Shown: positions 42,365 to 50,934 of the stretch, piece by piece | Layout of the letters: every line of letters starts with the position of its first letter | Numbering within the stretch: the first letter of the stretch is position 1 | Assembly: GCF_004299785.2 (NCBI RefSeq) | Contig: NZ_CP036246.2 | Location: 1,054,001-1,118,000, forward strand | Direction: 5' to 3' | Source of the DNA: Arcobacter porcinus | Lineage (GTDB): Bacteria; Campylobacterota; Campylobacteria; Campylobacterales; Arcobacteraceae | DNA length: 64,000 nucleotides | Position numbers and translations under genes: made by a program | Notes under the pieces: generated by a model | Database searches by the model: none | The model's input: the letters and a program-made list of their open reading frames with translations, nothing else | Told to the model about the DNA's origin: nothing

Positions 42365-43616
42365 TCGTATAAAAAACACTTATAAAATCTTTGGTCCTGG
42401 TATTTTAATGGCAACTGCTGCAATTGGTGGTTCACATTTAGTAGCTTCAACTCAAGCTGGAGCTTTATTTGGTTGGAGTTTAGCAATATTTATACTTGCA
42501 GTAAACTTTTTAAAATATCCATTCTTTTTGGCAAATGTTAAATATACAATGGCTACAAAAAGGAGTTTGATTGAAGGTTATGCATCTTTAGGAAATGCTT
42601 GGCTATGGCTATTTACTATTTTAGCTGTAATTGCTGCTGTTGTAAATACAGCTGCTGTTTCTATGTTTGCAGCTAGTTTACTTGGATATTTTATTCCTAT
42701 ACAATTAACTATAAAACTTTTAAGTTTAATAATAATTGTTGCATGTTTATTGATTTTAATTGCAGGAAAATATAATCTTTTAAATAATGTTTCAAAAATA
42801 ATTATGATCTCTTTGAGTTTAGCAACAATAGTTGCTGTTTCAATGGCTGTTGTTCAAGAAGCAAATACAAATATCGTTGATGATTTCATATCTCCATCTC
42901 CTTGGACTCTTGCTAGTTTAGGATTTATCGTTATTTTAACTGGTTGGATGCCAGCTCCTATTGAGATATCAAGTATTAGTTCTATTTGGTTAAAAAATCA
43001 AATAAGAGAGACAAATATTAATTCAAAAAATGCTTTACTTGATTTTAATGTTGGATTCATAGGAACTGCTATTTTAGCAATATTCTTTTTGGCTCTTGGT
43101 GCATTAGTATTACATGGAAGTGCTTATGAATTTAAAGATGGAATAGCATTTGCTGATCAACTTGTAACTATGTATTCAAGTGTTATTGGTGATTGGTCAA
43201 AGCTTTTAATAGCATTTATAGCTTTTGCTTGTATGTTTGGAACTTCAATAACAGTTATTGATGGATATGGAAGAGCTGTTGCTGAAGCTTTCTCTTTAAT
43301 AAAAAGTAAAAAATCTGCAAGCAATAAAAGTGTTGCTATTTGGACACTATTTATTAGTATTGTTGGTTGTTTAATAATACTATTTTTTACAAGTTCTATG
43401 AGAACTATGCTTGATTTTGCGATGATACTATCATTTTCAACAACACCAATTTTTGCATTTTTAAACTATAAACTCGTAAAAAGTACAAAACTTCCAAAAG
43501 AGCTTCAATCTGGTAGATTCTTAAATATCTTATCTATTTTAGGTCTAATATTTTTATTTGGATTCTTAATTCTATTTATAATTTATAGATGGTTTCCATT
43601 CTTACTAGGTATGTAA
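42357..43616 (+). CDS. Nramp-related metal transporter lacking the canonical metal-binding motifs
   Basis: 419 residues with about eleven hydrophobic segments in the Nramp fold order. Canonical Nramp has DPGN in segment 1 and MPH in segment 6. Here these are GPGI (KIFGPGILMATAAIGGSH) and MPAP (GWMPAPIEISS). The metal-coordinating Asp and Asn of DPGN are missing, while the Met of MPx is kept. So manganese/iron transport cannot be assumed; another divalent ion or organic substrate is possible. Translationally coupled to the regulator gene. Confidence 0.8.
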   Translation: MINRIKNTYKIFGPGILMATAAIGGSHLVASTQAGALFGWSLAIFILAVNFLKYPFFLANVKYTMATKRSLIEGYASLGNAWLWLFTILAVIAAVVNTAAVSMFAASLLGYFIPIQLTIKLLSLIIIVACLLILIAGKYNLLNNVSKIIMISLSLATIVAVSMAVVQEANTNIVDDFISPSPWTLASLGFIVILTGWMPAPIEISSISSIWLKNQIRETNINSKNALLDFNVGFIGTAILAIFFLALGALVLHGSAYEFKDGIAFADQLVTMYSSVIGDWSKLLIAFIAFACMFGTSITVIDGYGRAVAEAFSLIKSKKSASNKSVAIWTLFISIVGCLIILFFTSSMRTMLDFAMILSFSTTPIFAFLNYKLVKSTKLPKELQSGRFLNILSILGLIFLFGFLILFIIYRWFPFLLGM

Positions 43617-43646
43617 AAGTAGATTAATTATCTACTTTGTTTTTTA
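43616..43646 (+). terminator. Rho-independent terminator of the binding-protein to Nramp operon
   Basis: A 9-bp stem (AAAGTAGAT / ATCTACTTT) with a 5-base loop is followed by GTTTTTTAT. It starts at the Nramp stop codon and the convergent MerP-like gene ends inside it. Confidence 0.75.
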
Positions 43647-43914
43647 TAAATGTATCAATTAAAATACCTTCATAAGAAGTTGTTTTAATTGCTTCTAAAA
43701 TATCTTCTATTTTTACTTTTTCTTCATCATAAATTACATTTACTTCTTTTGTATTTAATCTAACACTTACTTTTTCTACTCCTTCAAGATTATTAATTGC
43801 TTTTTTAACAGCTGTTGTACAAAGTGGACAATGCATCCCTTCAACTTTAATAAGTGATATTTGTGAAGAAAAAACAAAATTAAAAAAGATAAAAAATAGA
43901 AATATAACTCTCAT
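43624..43914 (-). CDS. Periplasmic heavy-metal-binding protein, MerP-like
   Basis: 96 residues: signal peptide (to about residue 16) and one HMA domain with the metal-binding pair in GMHCPLC, then the ferredoxin-like fold of MerP. It would deliver a metal ion, classically Hg(II), to the MerT-like transporter whose gene it follows by 2 bp. No merA or merR gene is in the window, so copper or another soft metal is also possible. Confidence 0.8.
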   Translation of the reverse strand: MRVIFLFFIFFNFVFSSQISLIKVEGMHCPLCTTAVKKAINNLEGVEKVSVRLNTKEVNVIYDEEKVKIEDILEAIKTTSYEGILIDTFIKNKVDN

Positions 43915-43916
43915 AT

Positions 43917-44243
43917 TTACTCCATAAAAAGTGGTAAAATCTCTGGATAAAAAAGCAATAATAAAATTAATATAAAAAAGATTAGAGCTAATATATAACT
44001 TCTTATTCTAATTTTTTTATCACAGTTACATGCTACCTTTTTCTTCAAATTATAAATTGATATCAAAAAAAAGATAATTGCTAAAATAGCAAGTGGAACT
44101 CTAGTTTTTTCTAAAGTAGTAAAATAACTTAAAACTCCACTTGATACTCCAAAAAATATAAATAATAGTGCTGGTAAACAACAAAGTGTTGATAAAAAGG
44201 CAGTTATAACTGCCCCTATTATCGTAAAATTTATTTTTTTCAT
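43917..44243 (-). CDS. MerT-like metal ion transporter
   Basis: 108 residues with three or four hydrophobic segments. The Cys pair in TM1 (TLCCLPALLF) and the second pair in the cytoplasmic loop (ACNCDKK) match MerT. Partner of the MerP-like protein. It overlaps the transglutaminase gene by 4 bp, which is an unusual partner for a mercury cassette. Confidence 0.8.
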   Translation of the reverse strand: MKKINFTIIGAVITAFLSTLCCLPALLFIFFGVSSGVLSYFTTLEKTRVPLAILAIIFFLISIYNLKKKVACNCDKKIRIRSYILALIFFILILLLLFYPEILPLFME

Positions 44244-45331
44244 AAAAGCTCTTGCGAATTATATGTATAAGAAAAAGTTTTTGGATTGTAGTAATCTTTT
44301 GCATCTTCTCCAACTTCAGCATAAGGATAACCTAACATATTTAATGGATATTGTGTTGGTTTTGGCTCAAGTATGAAATCTCTAGCACTATTAAATGCTA
44401 TCCAATTCATCTCCCAAGAACCAAAGAAATACTCTTTTACATCTTTTAATTTTTTATCATTATTTGTAAGTTTTTCTGCAAGTTTTACTTTTGTTACATC
44501 AGCTGGATCACAAGGAACCCATCCAAGTCCATCTATATAAAACTCTGCTCTACAATGTTGTGCACCTGTAATATTTGCAAAACCTTTTTCATCTGCTTTT
44601 CCACAAGCATCTGAAATTTTTGATTGTCCAGCTCTTATTCCAAAAGTTTCACGTGCAGGAATTTTTGCATTTCTTAATAGACATACAAATACAGAACTTA
44701 TATCTGTACATTTTCCACCATATATTTTATCTTCAATTGATTTCTCAGCATCTCCTATTCCACAACCTATAACACTCTCATCTCTATACATTGTATTTAC
44801 AGTCCAATTATAAATAGCTCTTGCTTTTTCAAGTGGTGTTTTTGCATTTTTTGTAATTTCATTTGCGTAATTTGTAAGCTTTTTTGTTATTGGAATATGT
44901 GTTGTAGCTTTTAAATACTCTTTTACATAATTTGGATAATCTATATTTGAAGTGGCTTTAGAAAAATCAGTAGTTCTCTCTTGCATAATAACTGAAAAAT
45001 TTAGATCTAATTTAGCTTGAATATTTTTATCCCATTTTGCATATAAAACTTCTGTATTGTAAGGATTTTTTACAATTTTAGCCTCTGTGAAATTTCCTTT
45101 GTAGTCTATATCAATCACTTCATGATAACTCTCATTTTTTGGAAGTGGAATCCAAACTTGTGTTATCTCTTTAGTTTGTTCAAACTCATATCTATTTGTT
45201 ACACAAAATTTTCTAGGAGTTTTTGTAATTCCAAATGGATTTTTATTTTCATTAGCAAATATAAATTTTGGAGACAAAACCGAAATTGCTGAAAAAGTAG
45301 TAGCTGTTTTTAAAAATGTTCTTCTTTTCAT
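44240..45331 (-). CDS. Exported transglutaminase-like protein
   Basis: 363 residues. A twin-arginine start (KRRTFLK) followed by a hydrophobic core indicates Tat export. The transglutaminase core triad is C208 (GGKCTDISSVF), H259 (GAQHCRAEFYI) and D275 (WVPCDPAD), with the family spacing. It could act as a peptidase, cross-linker or cysteine protease in the periplasm. It is coupled to the MerT/MerP-like genes, a combination that I do not know from characterised systems. Confidence 0.82.
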   Translation of the reverse strand: MKRRTFLKTATTFSAISVLSPKFIFANENKNPFGITKTPRKFCVTNRYEFEQTKEITQVWIPLPKNESYHEVIDIDYKGNFTEAKIVKNPYNTEVLYAKWDKNIQAKLDLNFSVIMQERTTDFSKATSNIDYPNYVKEYLKATTHIPITKKLTNYANEITKNAKTPLEKARAIYNWTVNTMYRDESVIGCGIGDAEKSIEDKIYGGKCTDISSVFVCLLRNAKIPARETFGIRAGQSKISDACGKADEKGFANITGAQHCRAEFYIDGLGWVPCDPADVTKVKLAEKLTNNDKKLKDVKEYFFGSWEMNWIAFNSARDFILEPKPTQYPLNMLGYPYAEVGEDAKDYYNPKTFSYTYNSQELL

Positions 45332-45390
45332 AATATTTTCTTTTTAGTATTTGTTCTATTTAGAGATAAAGAAAAGTAAAAGTCTCTTTA

Positions 45391-45411
45391 TGTCAAACCA
45401 TAACCTATGGT
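45391..45411 (-). promoter_or_regulatory. Possible operator and -35 of the transglutaminase-MerTP operon
   Basis: A dyad ACCATA-ACC-TATGGT (45397-45411) is immediately followed, on the minus strand, by TTGACA (45396-45391). No convincing -10 was found at the normal distance, so the promoter assignment is weak. The remaining 45332-45552 gap is AT-rich. Confidence 0.3.
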
Positions 45412-45517
45412 CTATGAACTATTTAGAATACAATACTAATGAAGGAAAGATAAAAATATTCTTAAATAGTAAAACTTTATTTACTTTAACTTAACTAAAT
45501 TTTTAAATATGCTTAAG

Positions 45518-45523
45518 TATAAT
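45518..45523 (+). promoter_or_regulatory. -10 element of the selD promoter
   Basis: TATAAT, 30 bases upstream of the selD ATG. The ribosome-binding site (AAAGAAAG) is weak. Confidence 0.5.
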
Positions 45524-45552
45524 TAAAACTATTTTTAAAGAAAGATTTATAA

Positions 45553-46587
45553 ATGAATAACGAATATAAATTAACAAAATTCGTTCAGGCTGCTGGTTGT
45601 GCTGCAAAGATGGGTCCGGGGGATCTAAAACAAGCTCTTTGTAACTTAGAATCAAAAAGCGAACAAATTTTAGTAGGATTTGATACAAGTGATGATGCGG
45701 GAATTTATCAATTAAATGAAGATTTAGCACTTGTTCAAACAGTTGATTTCATAACACCTGTTGTTGATGATCCATATATTTATGGGCAAATTGCAGCTGC
45801 AAACTCTTTAAGTGATGTTTTTGCTATGGGAGCTGATGTTAAAACTGCTTTAAATGTAGTAGGTTTTGATGGTGCAAATGTTTCAAAAGAGGCTCTTGGA
45901 GAGATTTTAAGAGGTGGGAATGATAAGATAAAAGAGTGTGGCGGTTCACTTCTTGGAGGTCATACTATTCAAACACCTGAAATGTATTATGGTTTGAGTG
46001 TAACTGGTATTATAAATCCAAAAAAGATTATACGAAATAATAGTGCAAAAATTGGAGATATCTTAATTTTAACAAAACCATTAGGAATGGGTATTTTAAC
46101 AACTGCAATAAAAAGAGATTTAATACCTTTAAATTTAATCAAACATTGTGCAGATATTATGGCAAGTTTAAACTATATTCCATCAAATATTATGAAAAAA
46201 TACAAAGTTAGTTCTTGTACAGATATTACAGGTTTTGGTCTTTTAGGTCATGCATTTGAGTGTATAAATGAAGATATAAGTTTTTCTATAAACTCTTCTG
46301 ATGTTCCTTTTGTAAAAGAAGCTTTTGAGCTTTGTAAAGATGGAGTAATTCCAGGTGGCTCAAAAAGAAATATAAAATTTATAGAAGATAAATCAAGTTT
46401 TTTTAATATTGATGAGACTTTAAAAGCTATCTTATGTGATGCACAAACTTCAGGTGGACTTCTACTTGCAATAGATAAAAATGATGCAAAAGAGTTTTTA
46501 AAAGAGATAGAAGATTATAGTTTTGGTTATGCAAAAATTATTGGGGAAGTTATTCCAAAAGATAAAGAAGATCTATTAATTTACTAA
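45553..46587 (+). CDS. selD: Selenide, water dikinase (selenophosphate synthetase)
   Basis: Makes selenophosphate from selenide and ATP, the selenium donor for Sec-tRNA. 344 residues. The catalytic loop is AAG-C16-AAK19 at the N-terminus: the position that is Sec in some species is Cys here. DDAGIYQLNEDLALVQTVDFI and the GGHTIQTPEMYYGLSVTG motif are intact. It is required by the fdhA UGA codon in this window. Single gene with its own promoter and terminator. Confidence 0.95.
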   Translation: MNNEYKLTKFVQAAGCAAKMGPGDLKQALCNLESKSEQILVGFDTSDDAGIYQLNEDLALVQTVDFITPVVDDPYIYGQIAAANSLSDVFAMGADVKTALNVVGFDGANVSKEALGEILRGGNDKIKECGGSLLGGHTIQTPEMYYGLSVTGIINPKKIIRNNSAKIGDILILTKPLGMGILTTAIKRDLIPLNLIKHCADIMASLNYIPSNIMKKYKVSSCTDITGFGLLGHAFECINEDISFSINSSDVPFVKEAFELCKDGVIPGGSKRNIKFIEDKSSFFNIDETLKAILCDAQTSGGLLLAIDKNDAKEFLKEIEDYSFGYAKIIGEVIPKDKEDLLIY

Positions 46588-46592
46588 AATTT

Positions 46593-46628
46593 AAAAGTAG
46601 GGAAATTATATAAACCCTACTTTTTATA
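46593..46628 (+). terminator. Rho-independent terminator of selD
   Basis: A 10-bp stem (AAAAGTAGGG / CCCTACTTTT) with a 12-base loop is followed by TTTATAA just after the selD stop codon. Confidence 0.7.
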
Positions 46629-46646
46629 ATTTATTTAAAACTTTAA

Positions 46647-47216
46647 TTAGTTTTCAATAGCAATTTTTAAATATTTTTCAAGTTCATCTTCTGGAACTTT
46701 TCCTACAAATTTATGAACAAATTTTCCACTTTTTGAAAATAAAAACATCTCAGGAACTCTTCTTACATTTAATTCATCTGCTAAAGCTTGATTTTGTTCT
46801 CCCATTGTGATTGGATAATTTATTTTATGTTCTTCTATAAAATCATTTATCTCTTCAACACTTTTTTCATCTTGAAAAAGTACAGATATTATTTGTAAAT
46901 CATCTTTATTTTTTTCTTGAATTGATTTTAACATTGGTAAACTCTCAATACAAGGCGGACACCAAGTTGCAAAAATATCAATAATAACTACTTTTTTATC
47001 TTTAAAGTCTTTAAAATCTGCACCAATTTCTGTTGTAGAAAATTCAATCTTTTTATTATCTGAACTTGTTAGAACAAAACTTTTAGGCTCAAATTCTGCT
47101 TCTATTTCATTTATTTTATTCTTTGCTAAAGAGTTTGAGTTTATAGCTCCTCCGCTATCACAAGCTATGAATAAAAAAGCTATAAAAGCAAATAATATAT
47201 ATTTTAAATTTCTCAT
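46647..47216 (-). CDS. TlpA/ResA-type thioredoxin-fold lipoprotein
   Basis: 189 residues. A lipobox (FIAC19) follows a short hydrophobic signal. The thioredoxin fold has WC86-P-P-C89 and the cis-Pro in VRRVPEMF. Likely a membrane-anchored thiol oxidoreductase for periplasmic Cys reduction, for example in cytochrome c maturation. It adjoins a DsbA-like and a DsbB-like gene, forming a thiol-redox cassette. Confidence 0.87.
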   Translation of the reverse strand: MRNLKYILFAFIAFLFIACDSGGAINSNSLAKNKINEIEAEFEPKSFVLTSSDNKKIEFSTTEIGADFKDFKDKKVVIIDIFATWCPPCIESLPMLKSIQEKNKDDLQIISVLFQDEKSVEEINDFIEEHKINYPITMGEQNQALADELNVRRVPEMFLFSKSGKFVHKFVGKVPEDELEKYLKIAIEN

Positions 47217-47876
47217 CTATTTCTCCTCTTTTATAATGTTTTTAAATACTATATCAAATAGCTCTTCACTCGATAATCTTTTTAATAATTCACCATTTAT
47301 ATATAGTGTTGGTGTTCCTAATACACCTAAAGATATTGCATCATCTTTATCTTGTTTTATAATATTTAAAATTTTTTCATCTTGCATATCACTTCTTAAT
47401 TTTTTCATATCAATATTTGGTATTTGTGATAAAAATCCATATAAAAGCTCTGGCTTTTCATAATTATGTTTTGCCCATAAATCTTGAGTAGAAAATATAA
47501 TATCTAATGACTCTTCGTATAATCCTTGAGCTCTACTAGCTTCTAAAAGTTTAATTACAAACTTAGAGTTTTTATGATTTGGAATATATTTTGTAACAAT
47601 CTCTATTTCACTATAATAATCTTTATAAAGTTTCTTTACAAACTCATGAAAAATTGCACATGATTCACACTCTGGATCAATAAATTGAACTACTGTTACG
47701 TTTTTAGAGTTATCACCAATTTTATATGAATAATCTCTTTTTAACATCAAATCTTTTTCTTCTTTACTTATTAAATTATTTTCTTTTTTATTTGACTCTT
47801 TATAGAAAATTGAAAGCCCAATAAAAACCCCTACAACTAAAAGTAAAGATAAAATGATTTTTAATCTATTTTGCAT
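47217..47876 (-). CDS. DsbA-like thiol oxidoreductase
   Basis: 219 residues with one N-terminal membrane anchor (8-25). Active site C70-E-S-C73 (in DPECESCAIFHEF) and cis-Pro loop LGTPTLYINGE; a helical insert is present. It resembles the BdbD/DsbA thioredoxin-like family that introduces or shuffles disulfides in the periplasm. Overlaps the dsbB-like gene by 11 bp and abuts the TlpA-like gene. Confidence 0.85.
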   Translation of the reverse strand: MQNRLKIILSLLLVVGVFIGLSIFYKESNKKENNLISKEEKDLMLKRDYSYKIGDNSKNVTVVQFIDPECESCAIFHEFVKKLYKDYYSEIEIVTKYIPNHKNSKFVIKLLEASRAQGLYEESLDIIFSTQDLWAKHNYEKPELLYGFLSQIPNIDMKKLRSDMQDEKILNIIKQDKDDAISLGVLGTPTLYINGELLKRLSSEELFDIVFKNIIKEEK

Positions 47877-48303
47877 GATTCTCCCTTAATTTTTCTGAAA
47901 CTTTAACCAATGAAAGATAATGAAGCATTAAAGATATTAATATTATTAAAAATGCTATTGTTGATAATAGTGGAATTGTAATAAATCCAAAAACATTTAA
48001 ATAGTCTACACTACAAGGAACTCCACCAATACAAGGTGATAAATCTTCTGGAATTATTTTATAAACTAGTAAATTATGATAAATAGAGATTAAAAATCCA
48101 ACAATTGCAAGTGGAGTTGCATTTAAAATAACTTTGCTATCTTTATAAAGCAATGAAATAGTTAGAATAAATAGAAGAGGATACATAAATATTCTTTGAT
48201 ACCAACACAAAGAACAAGGAATAAAATTCATAATTTCAGAAAAAAATAGACTTCCAAAAGTTGCTATTAATGATGTAAAAAATGCTAAAAAAAGAGGATT
48301 CAT
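47866..48303 (-). CDS. DsbB/BdbC-type disulfide oxidoreductase
   Basis: 145 residues with four hydrophobic segments. First Cys pair C30-S-L-C33 (IPCSLCWYQRI) and second pair C91/C97 (SPCIGGVPC), as in BdbC and short DsbB. It passes electrons from the DsbA-like partner to quinones. The short length fits BdbC better than E. coli DsbB (176). Confidence 0.87.
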   Translation of the reverse strand: MNPLFLAFFTSLIATFGSLFFSEIMNFIPCSLCWYQRIFMYPLLFILTISLLYKDSKVILNATPLAIVGFLISIYHNLLVYKIIPEDLSPCIGGVPCSVDYLNVFGFITIPLLSTIAFLIILISLMLHYLSLVKVSEKLRENHAK

Positions 48304-48383
48304 TTAAGTCCTTGAAAAAATTATTAATATTTATTCTATCAAAATGATGATAATATCTAGCTTTTTATATAAGGAGCTCAAGT

Positions 48384-50915
48384 TTGAGATATTTAATATT
48401 TGCACTAAGTTTATCTGGACTATTTTTACTTTTTTACTGGCTTACTAATGATAACTTCATAAATTTAAAAGAGGACTCTTTTGATAAAGTTCAATCTGTT
48501 TCATACTCACCATTTGAAGGTTTTGAAAGAAATCTATTAAAAGATGAAGATATTAGAAAAGATATTATTTTATTAAATGATTATACATATAAAATAAGAA
48601 CTTATGGTACAAAAGAGGCTGAGAAGATTTTAGAAGCTATTAGTGGTTTAGAAAACTCAAATTTAAAAATAGATTTAGGTCTTTGGTTAGGCAAAGATAA
48701 AGAAGATAATAATATTGAAATTATAAGAGCTTCATCTTTACTTGAAAACTATCCATCATTAATAGATAGTGTAATTGTAGGAAATGAGGTTTTATTAAGA
48801 AAAGACTTAGATCCTATTGAGCTTTTTACTTATGTAACTTTAGTAAAGGATTTTACTACAAAACCAGTAACAATCGCTGAAACTTGGGATATTTGGGAGA
48901 AAAATCCTGAATTATCTTCTTATGTTGATTATGTGATGATTCATATCTTACCTTATTGGGAAAAGGTTCCAATAAAACAATATAATAGTTTCGTTGTAGA
49001 AAAATTTACTCTAATTAAAGATCTATTTCCTTATAAAAAAATTGTAATAGGAGAGACAGGTTGGCCAAGCCTTGGTTACAACAATAATAGTGCAGTTCCT
49101 AGTGTTAAAAATCAAGCAAGAGCAATAAGAGGTTTTTTAAATTTAGCAAAAGACAAAGGATATACTTATAATATTATTGAAGCTTTTGATCAACCTTGGA
49201 AAGGCTATGATGAAGGAAATGCAGGACAATATTGGGGACTTTTTAATACAAATAGAGAAGCAAAATTTACTCTTCATGGGGAGTTTCAAGCAAATAAATA
49301 TTGGGCTTATCAAATATTTTCTGCTATATTTTTAGGAGTGTTTCTTACTTTTATAGGACTTAGAAATCAAAAAATAAATGCAAGTCACTTCTTCGCTTAT
49401 AGTATTGCATCTTTTGGTATGGCATTTGGTATTGTTATGGCAATTTTCTATCCACTTTTAAACTATATGAATTTTGGAATGTGGATTATGTGGGGAATGG
49501 GAAGTTTACTTATGATTCCACTTGTAATTATTACTTTAGCTAAAGCAAATGAACTTTTTAGAAGTTCAATTGGAATAGCTCCATCAAGACTTATTCCTCT
49601 TGATTTAAAATCAAAAAACATCCCAAAAGTATCAATTCATGTTCCAGCATATAAAGAAGAGCCTCATGTTTTATCTGAAACTTTAAAAAGCCTTTCAAAA
49701 CTTACTTATCCAAATTATGAAGTTTTGGTAATTATAAATAATACTCCTGAAGATTATTATAAATCTCCTATAAAAGAGTTATGTGAAGATTTAGGTGAAA
49801 AGTTTAAATATCTTGACATAACTTGTACAGGTTTTAAAGCAGGTGCTTTAAATATGGCACTTGATTATACAGATAAGGATACTGAAATTATTGCTGTTAT
49901 TGATGCTGATTATAAAGTTGAATCATCTTGGCTTGTAGATTTAGTTCCTTTATTTGATGATCCAAAAGTAGCAATAGTTCAAGCACCTCAAGATCATAGA
50001 GATGGTGATGAAAGTATAATAAAGTCTGCTATGAATGCTGAATATGCTGGTTTCTTTGATATTGGTATGGTTGATAGAAATGAAGAAAATGCAATTGTTG
50101 TTCATGGAACAATGGTTATGGTAAGACTGAGTTCCATGATGGAAGTTGGTGGTTGGGGAACTGATACTATTGTTGAAGATAGTGAATTAGGTCTTAGACT
50201 TTTTGAAGCTGGATATATAGCTCACTACACAAATAGAAGATATGGTTTTGGTTTACTTCCTGATAGTGTTGAAGCTTTTAAAACTCAAAGACATAGATGG
50301 GCATATGGTGCTATTCAGATTTTGAAAAAGCATTGGAGAGAGTTTAAACCTAGCTCAAAAAAATTAAGCTCTGCTCAAAAAAATAAATTTGTAACAGGAT
50401 GGTTTTTTTGGTTAAGTGATGCAATGGGTCCTGTTATGGCGATTATGAATATTATTTGGGTTCCTGTTATTATTTTTGTTGGTGTTACAATTCCTACAAT
50501 TCCACTTACAATTCCAATCATAACAGCATTTTTAGTAAATATTTTGCATACATTTATCTTATATAGAACAAAAGTAAAAGCTACCTTTAAAGAGATATTT
50601 TTAAGTTCAATTGCATCTATGAGCCTTCAGTTGATTATTTTTAAAGCTGTTTTTGATGGATTTATTAAAGATGGATTACCTTTTAAAAGAACTGAAAAAG
50701 GTGGAAAAGCGAAGAAAGGTTCAAGCCCTATAAAATATGAAACAATTTTTGCGATTCTACTTCTAAGTGCATTTTTCTCTCTTATATTTACAAATAGTTC
50801 AGGAATCTTTGAGATATATCTATTTGCTAGTACAATTTTAATTCAAGCTATTCCATATATTAGTGCGATTATTTTAAGAGCTTTAGAACTATACTCTATA
50901 AAAAACAACAAGTAG
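48384..50915 (+). CDS. GH17-GT2 fusion: membrane beta-glucan synthase (NdvB-like)
   Basis: 843 residues from a TTG start with AAGGAG upstream. N-terminal membrane anchor, then a GH17 domain (about 35-300) with catalytic E135 (IVGNEV) and nucleophile E224 (IGETGWPS). Two or three membrane segments follow at 307-385, then a GT2 domain with D507-A-D509, the catalytic E598-D599 (VEDSELGLRL) and Q635-RHRW. Further membrane segments are at 650-840. The combination matches the NdvB type of Pseudomonas and Bradyrhizobium, in which GT2 builds a beta-1,3-glucan and GH17 remodels or branches it. Likely product: a periplasmic or exported glucan. Confidence 0.87.
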   Translation: MRYLIFALSLSGLFLLFYWLTNDNFINLKEDSFDKVQSVSYSPFEGFERNLLKDEDIRKDIILLNDYTYKIRTYGTKEAEKILEAISGLENSNLKIDLGLWLGKDKEDNNIEIIRASSLLENYPSLIDSVIVGNEVLLRKDLDPIELFTYVTLVKDFTTKPVTIAETWDIWEKNPELSSYVDYVMIHILPYWEKVPIKQYNSFVVEKFTLIKDLFPYKKIVIGETGWPSLGYNNNSAVPSVKNQARAIRGFLNLAKDKGYTYNIIEAFDQPWKGYDEGNAGQYWGLFNTNREAKFTLHGEFQANKYWAYQIFSAIFLGVFLTFIGLRNQKINASHFFAYSIASFGMAFGIVMAIFYPLLNYMNFGMWIMWGMGSLLMIPLVIITLAKANELFRSSIGIAPSRLIPLDLKSKNIPKVSIHVPAYKEEPHVLSETLKSLSKLTYPNYEVLVIINNTPEDYYKSPIKELCEDLGEKFKYLDITCTGFKAGALNMALDYTDKDTEIIAVIDADYKVESSWLVDLVPLFDDPKVAIVQAPQDHRDGDESIIKSAMNAEYAGFFDIGMVDRNEENAIVVHGTMVMVRLSSMMEVGGWGTDTIVEDSELGLRLFEAGYIAHYTNRRYGFGLLPDSVEAFKTQRHRWAYGAIQILKKHWREFKPSSKKLSSAQKNKFVTGWFFWLSDAMGPVMAIMNIIWVPVIIFVGVTIPTIPLTIPIITAFLVNILHTFILYRTKVKATFKEIFLSSIASMSLQLIIFKAVFDGFIKDGLPFKRTEKGGKAKKGSSPIKYETIFAILLLSAFFSLIFTNSSGIFEIYLFASTILIQAIPYISAIILRALELYSIKNNK

Positions 50916-50934
50916 TAAAAAACTACTACTTGTT
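50899..50934 (-). terminator. Terminator at the end of the interrupted antiporter gene
   Basis: An 11-bp stem (AACAAGTAGTA / TACTACTTGTT) is followed on the minus strand by GTTTTTTAT. It overlaps the stop codon of the glucan synthase. The antiporter's original stop lies within it. Confidence 0.75.

Noticed and set aside
43917-45331. A full mercury resistance operon.
   Set aside because: Only MerT- and MerP-like genes are present; no merA, merB or merR, and a transglutaminase gene precedes them.
45503-45730. A 75-residue minus-strand ORF over the selD start.
   Set aside because: It lies entirely within selD coding and its promoter; no ribosome-binding site or homology.
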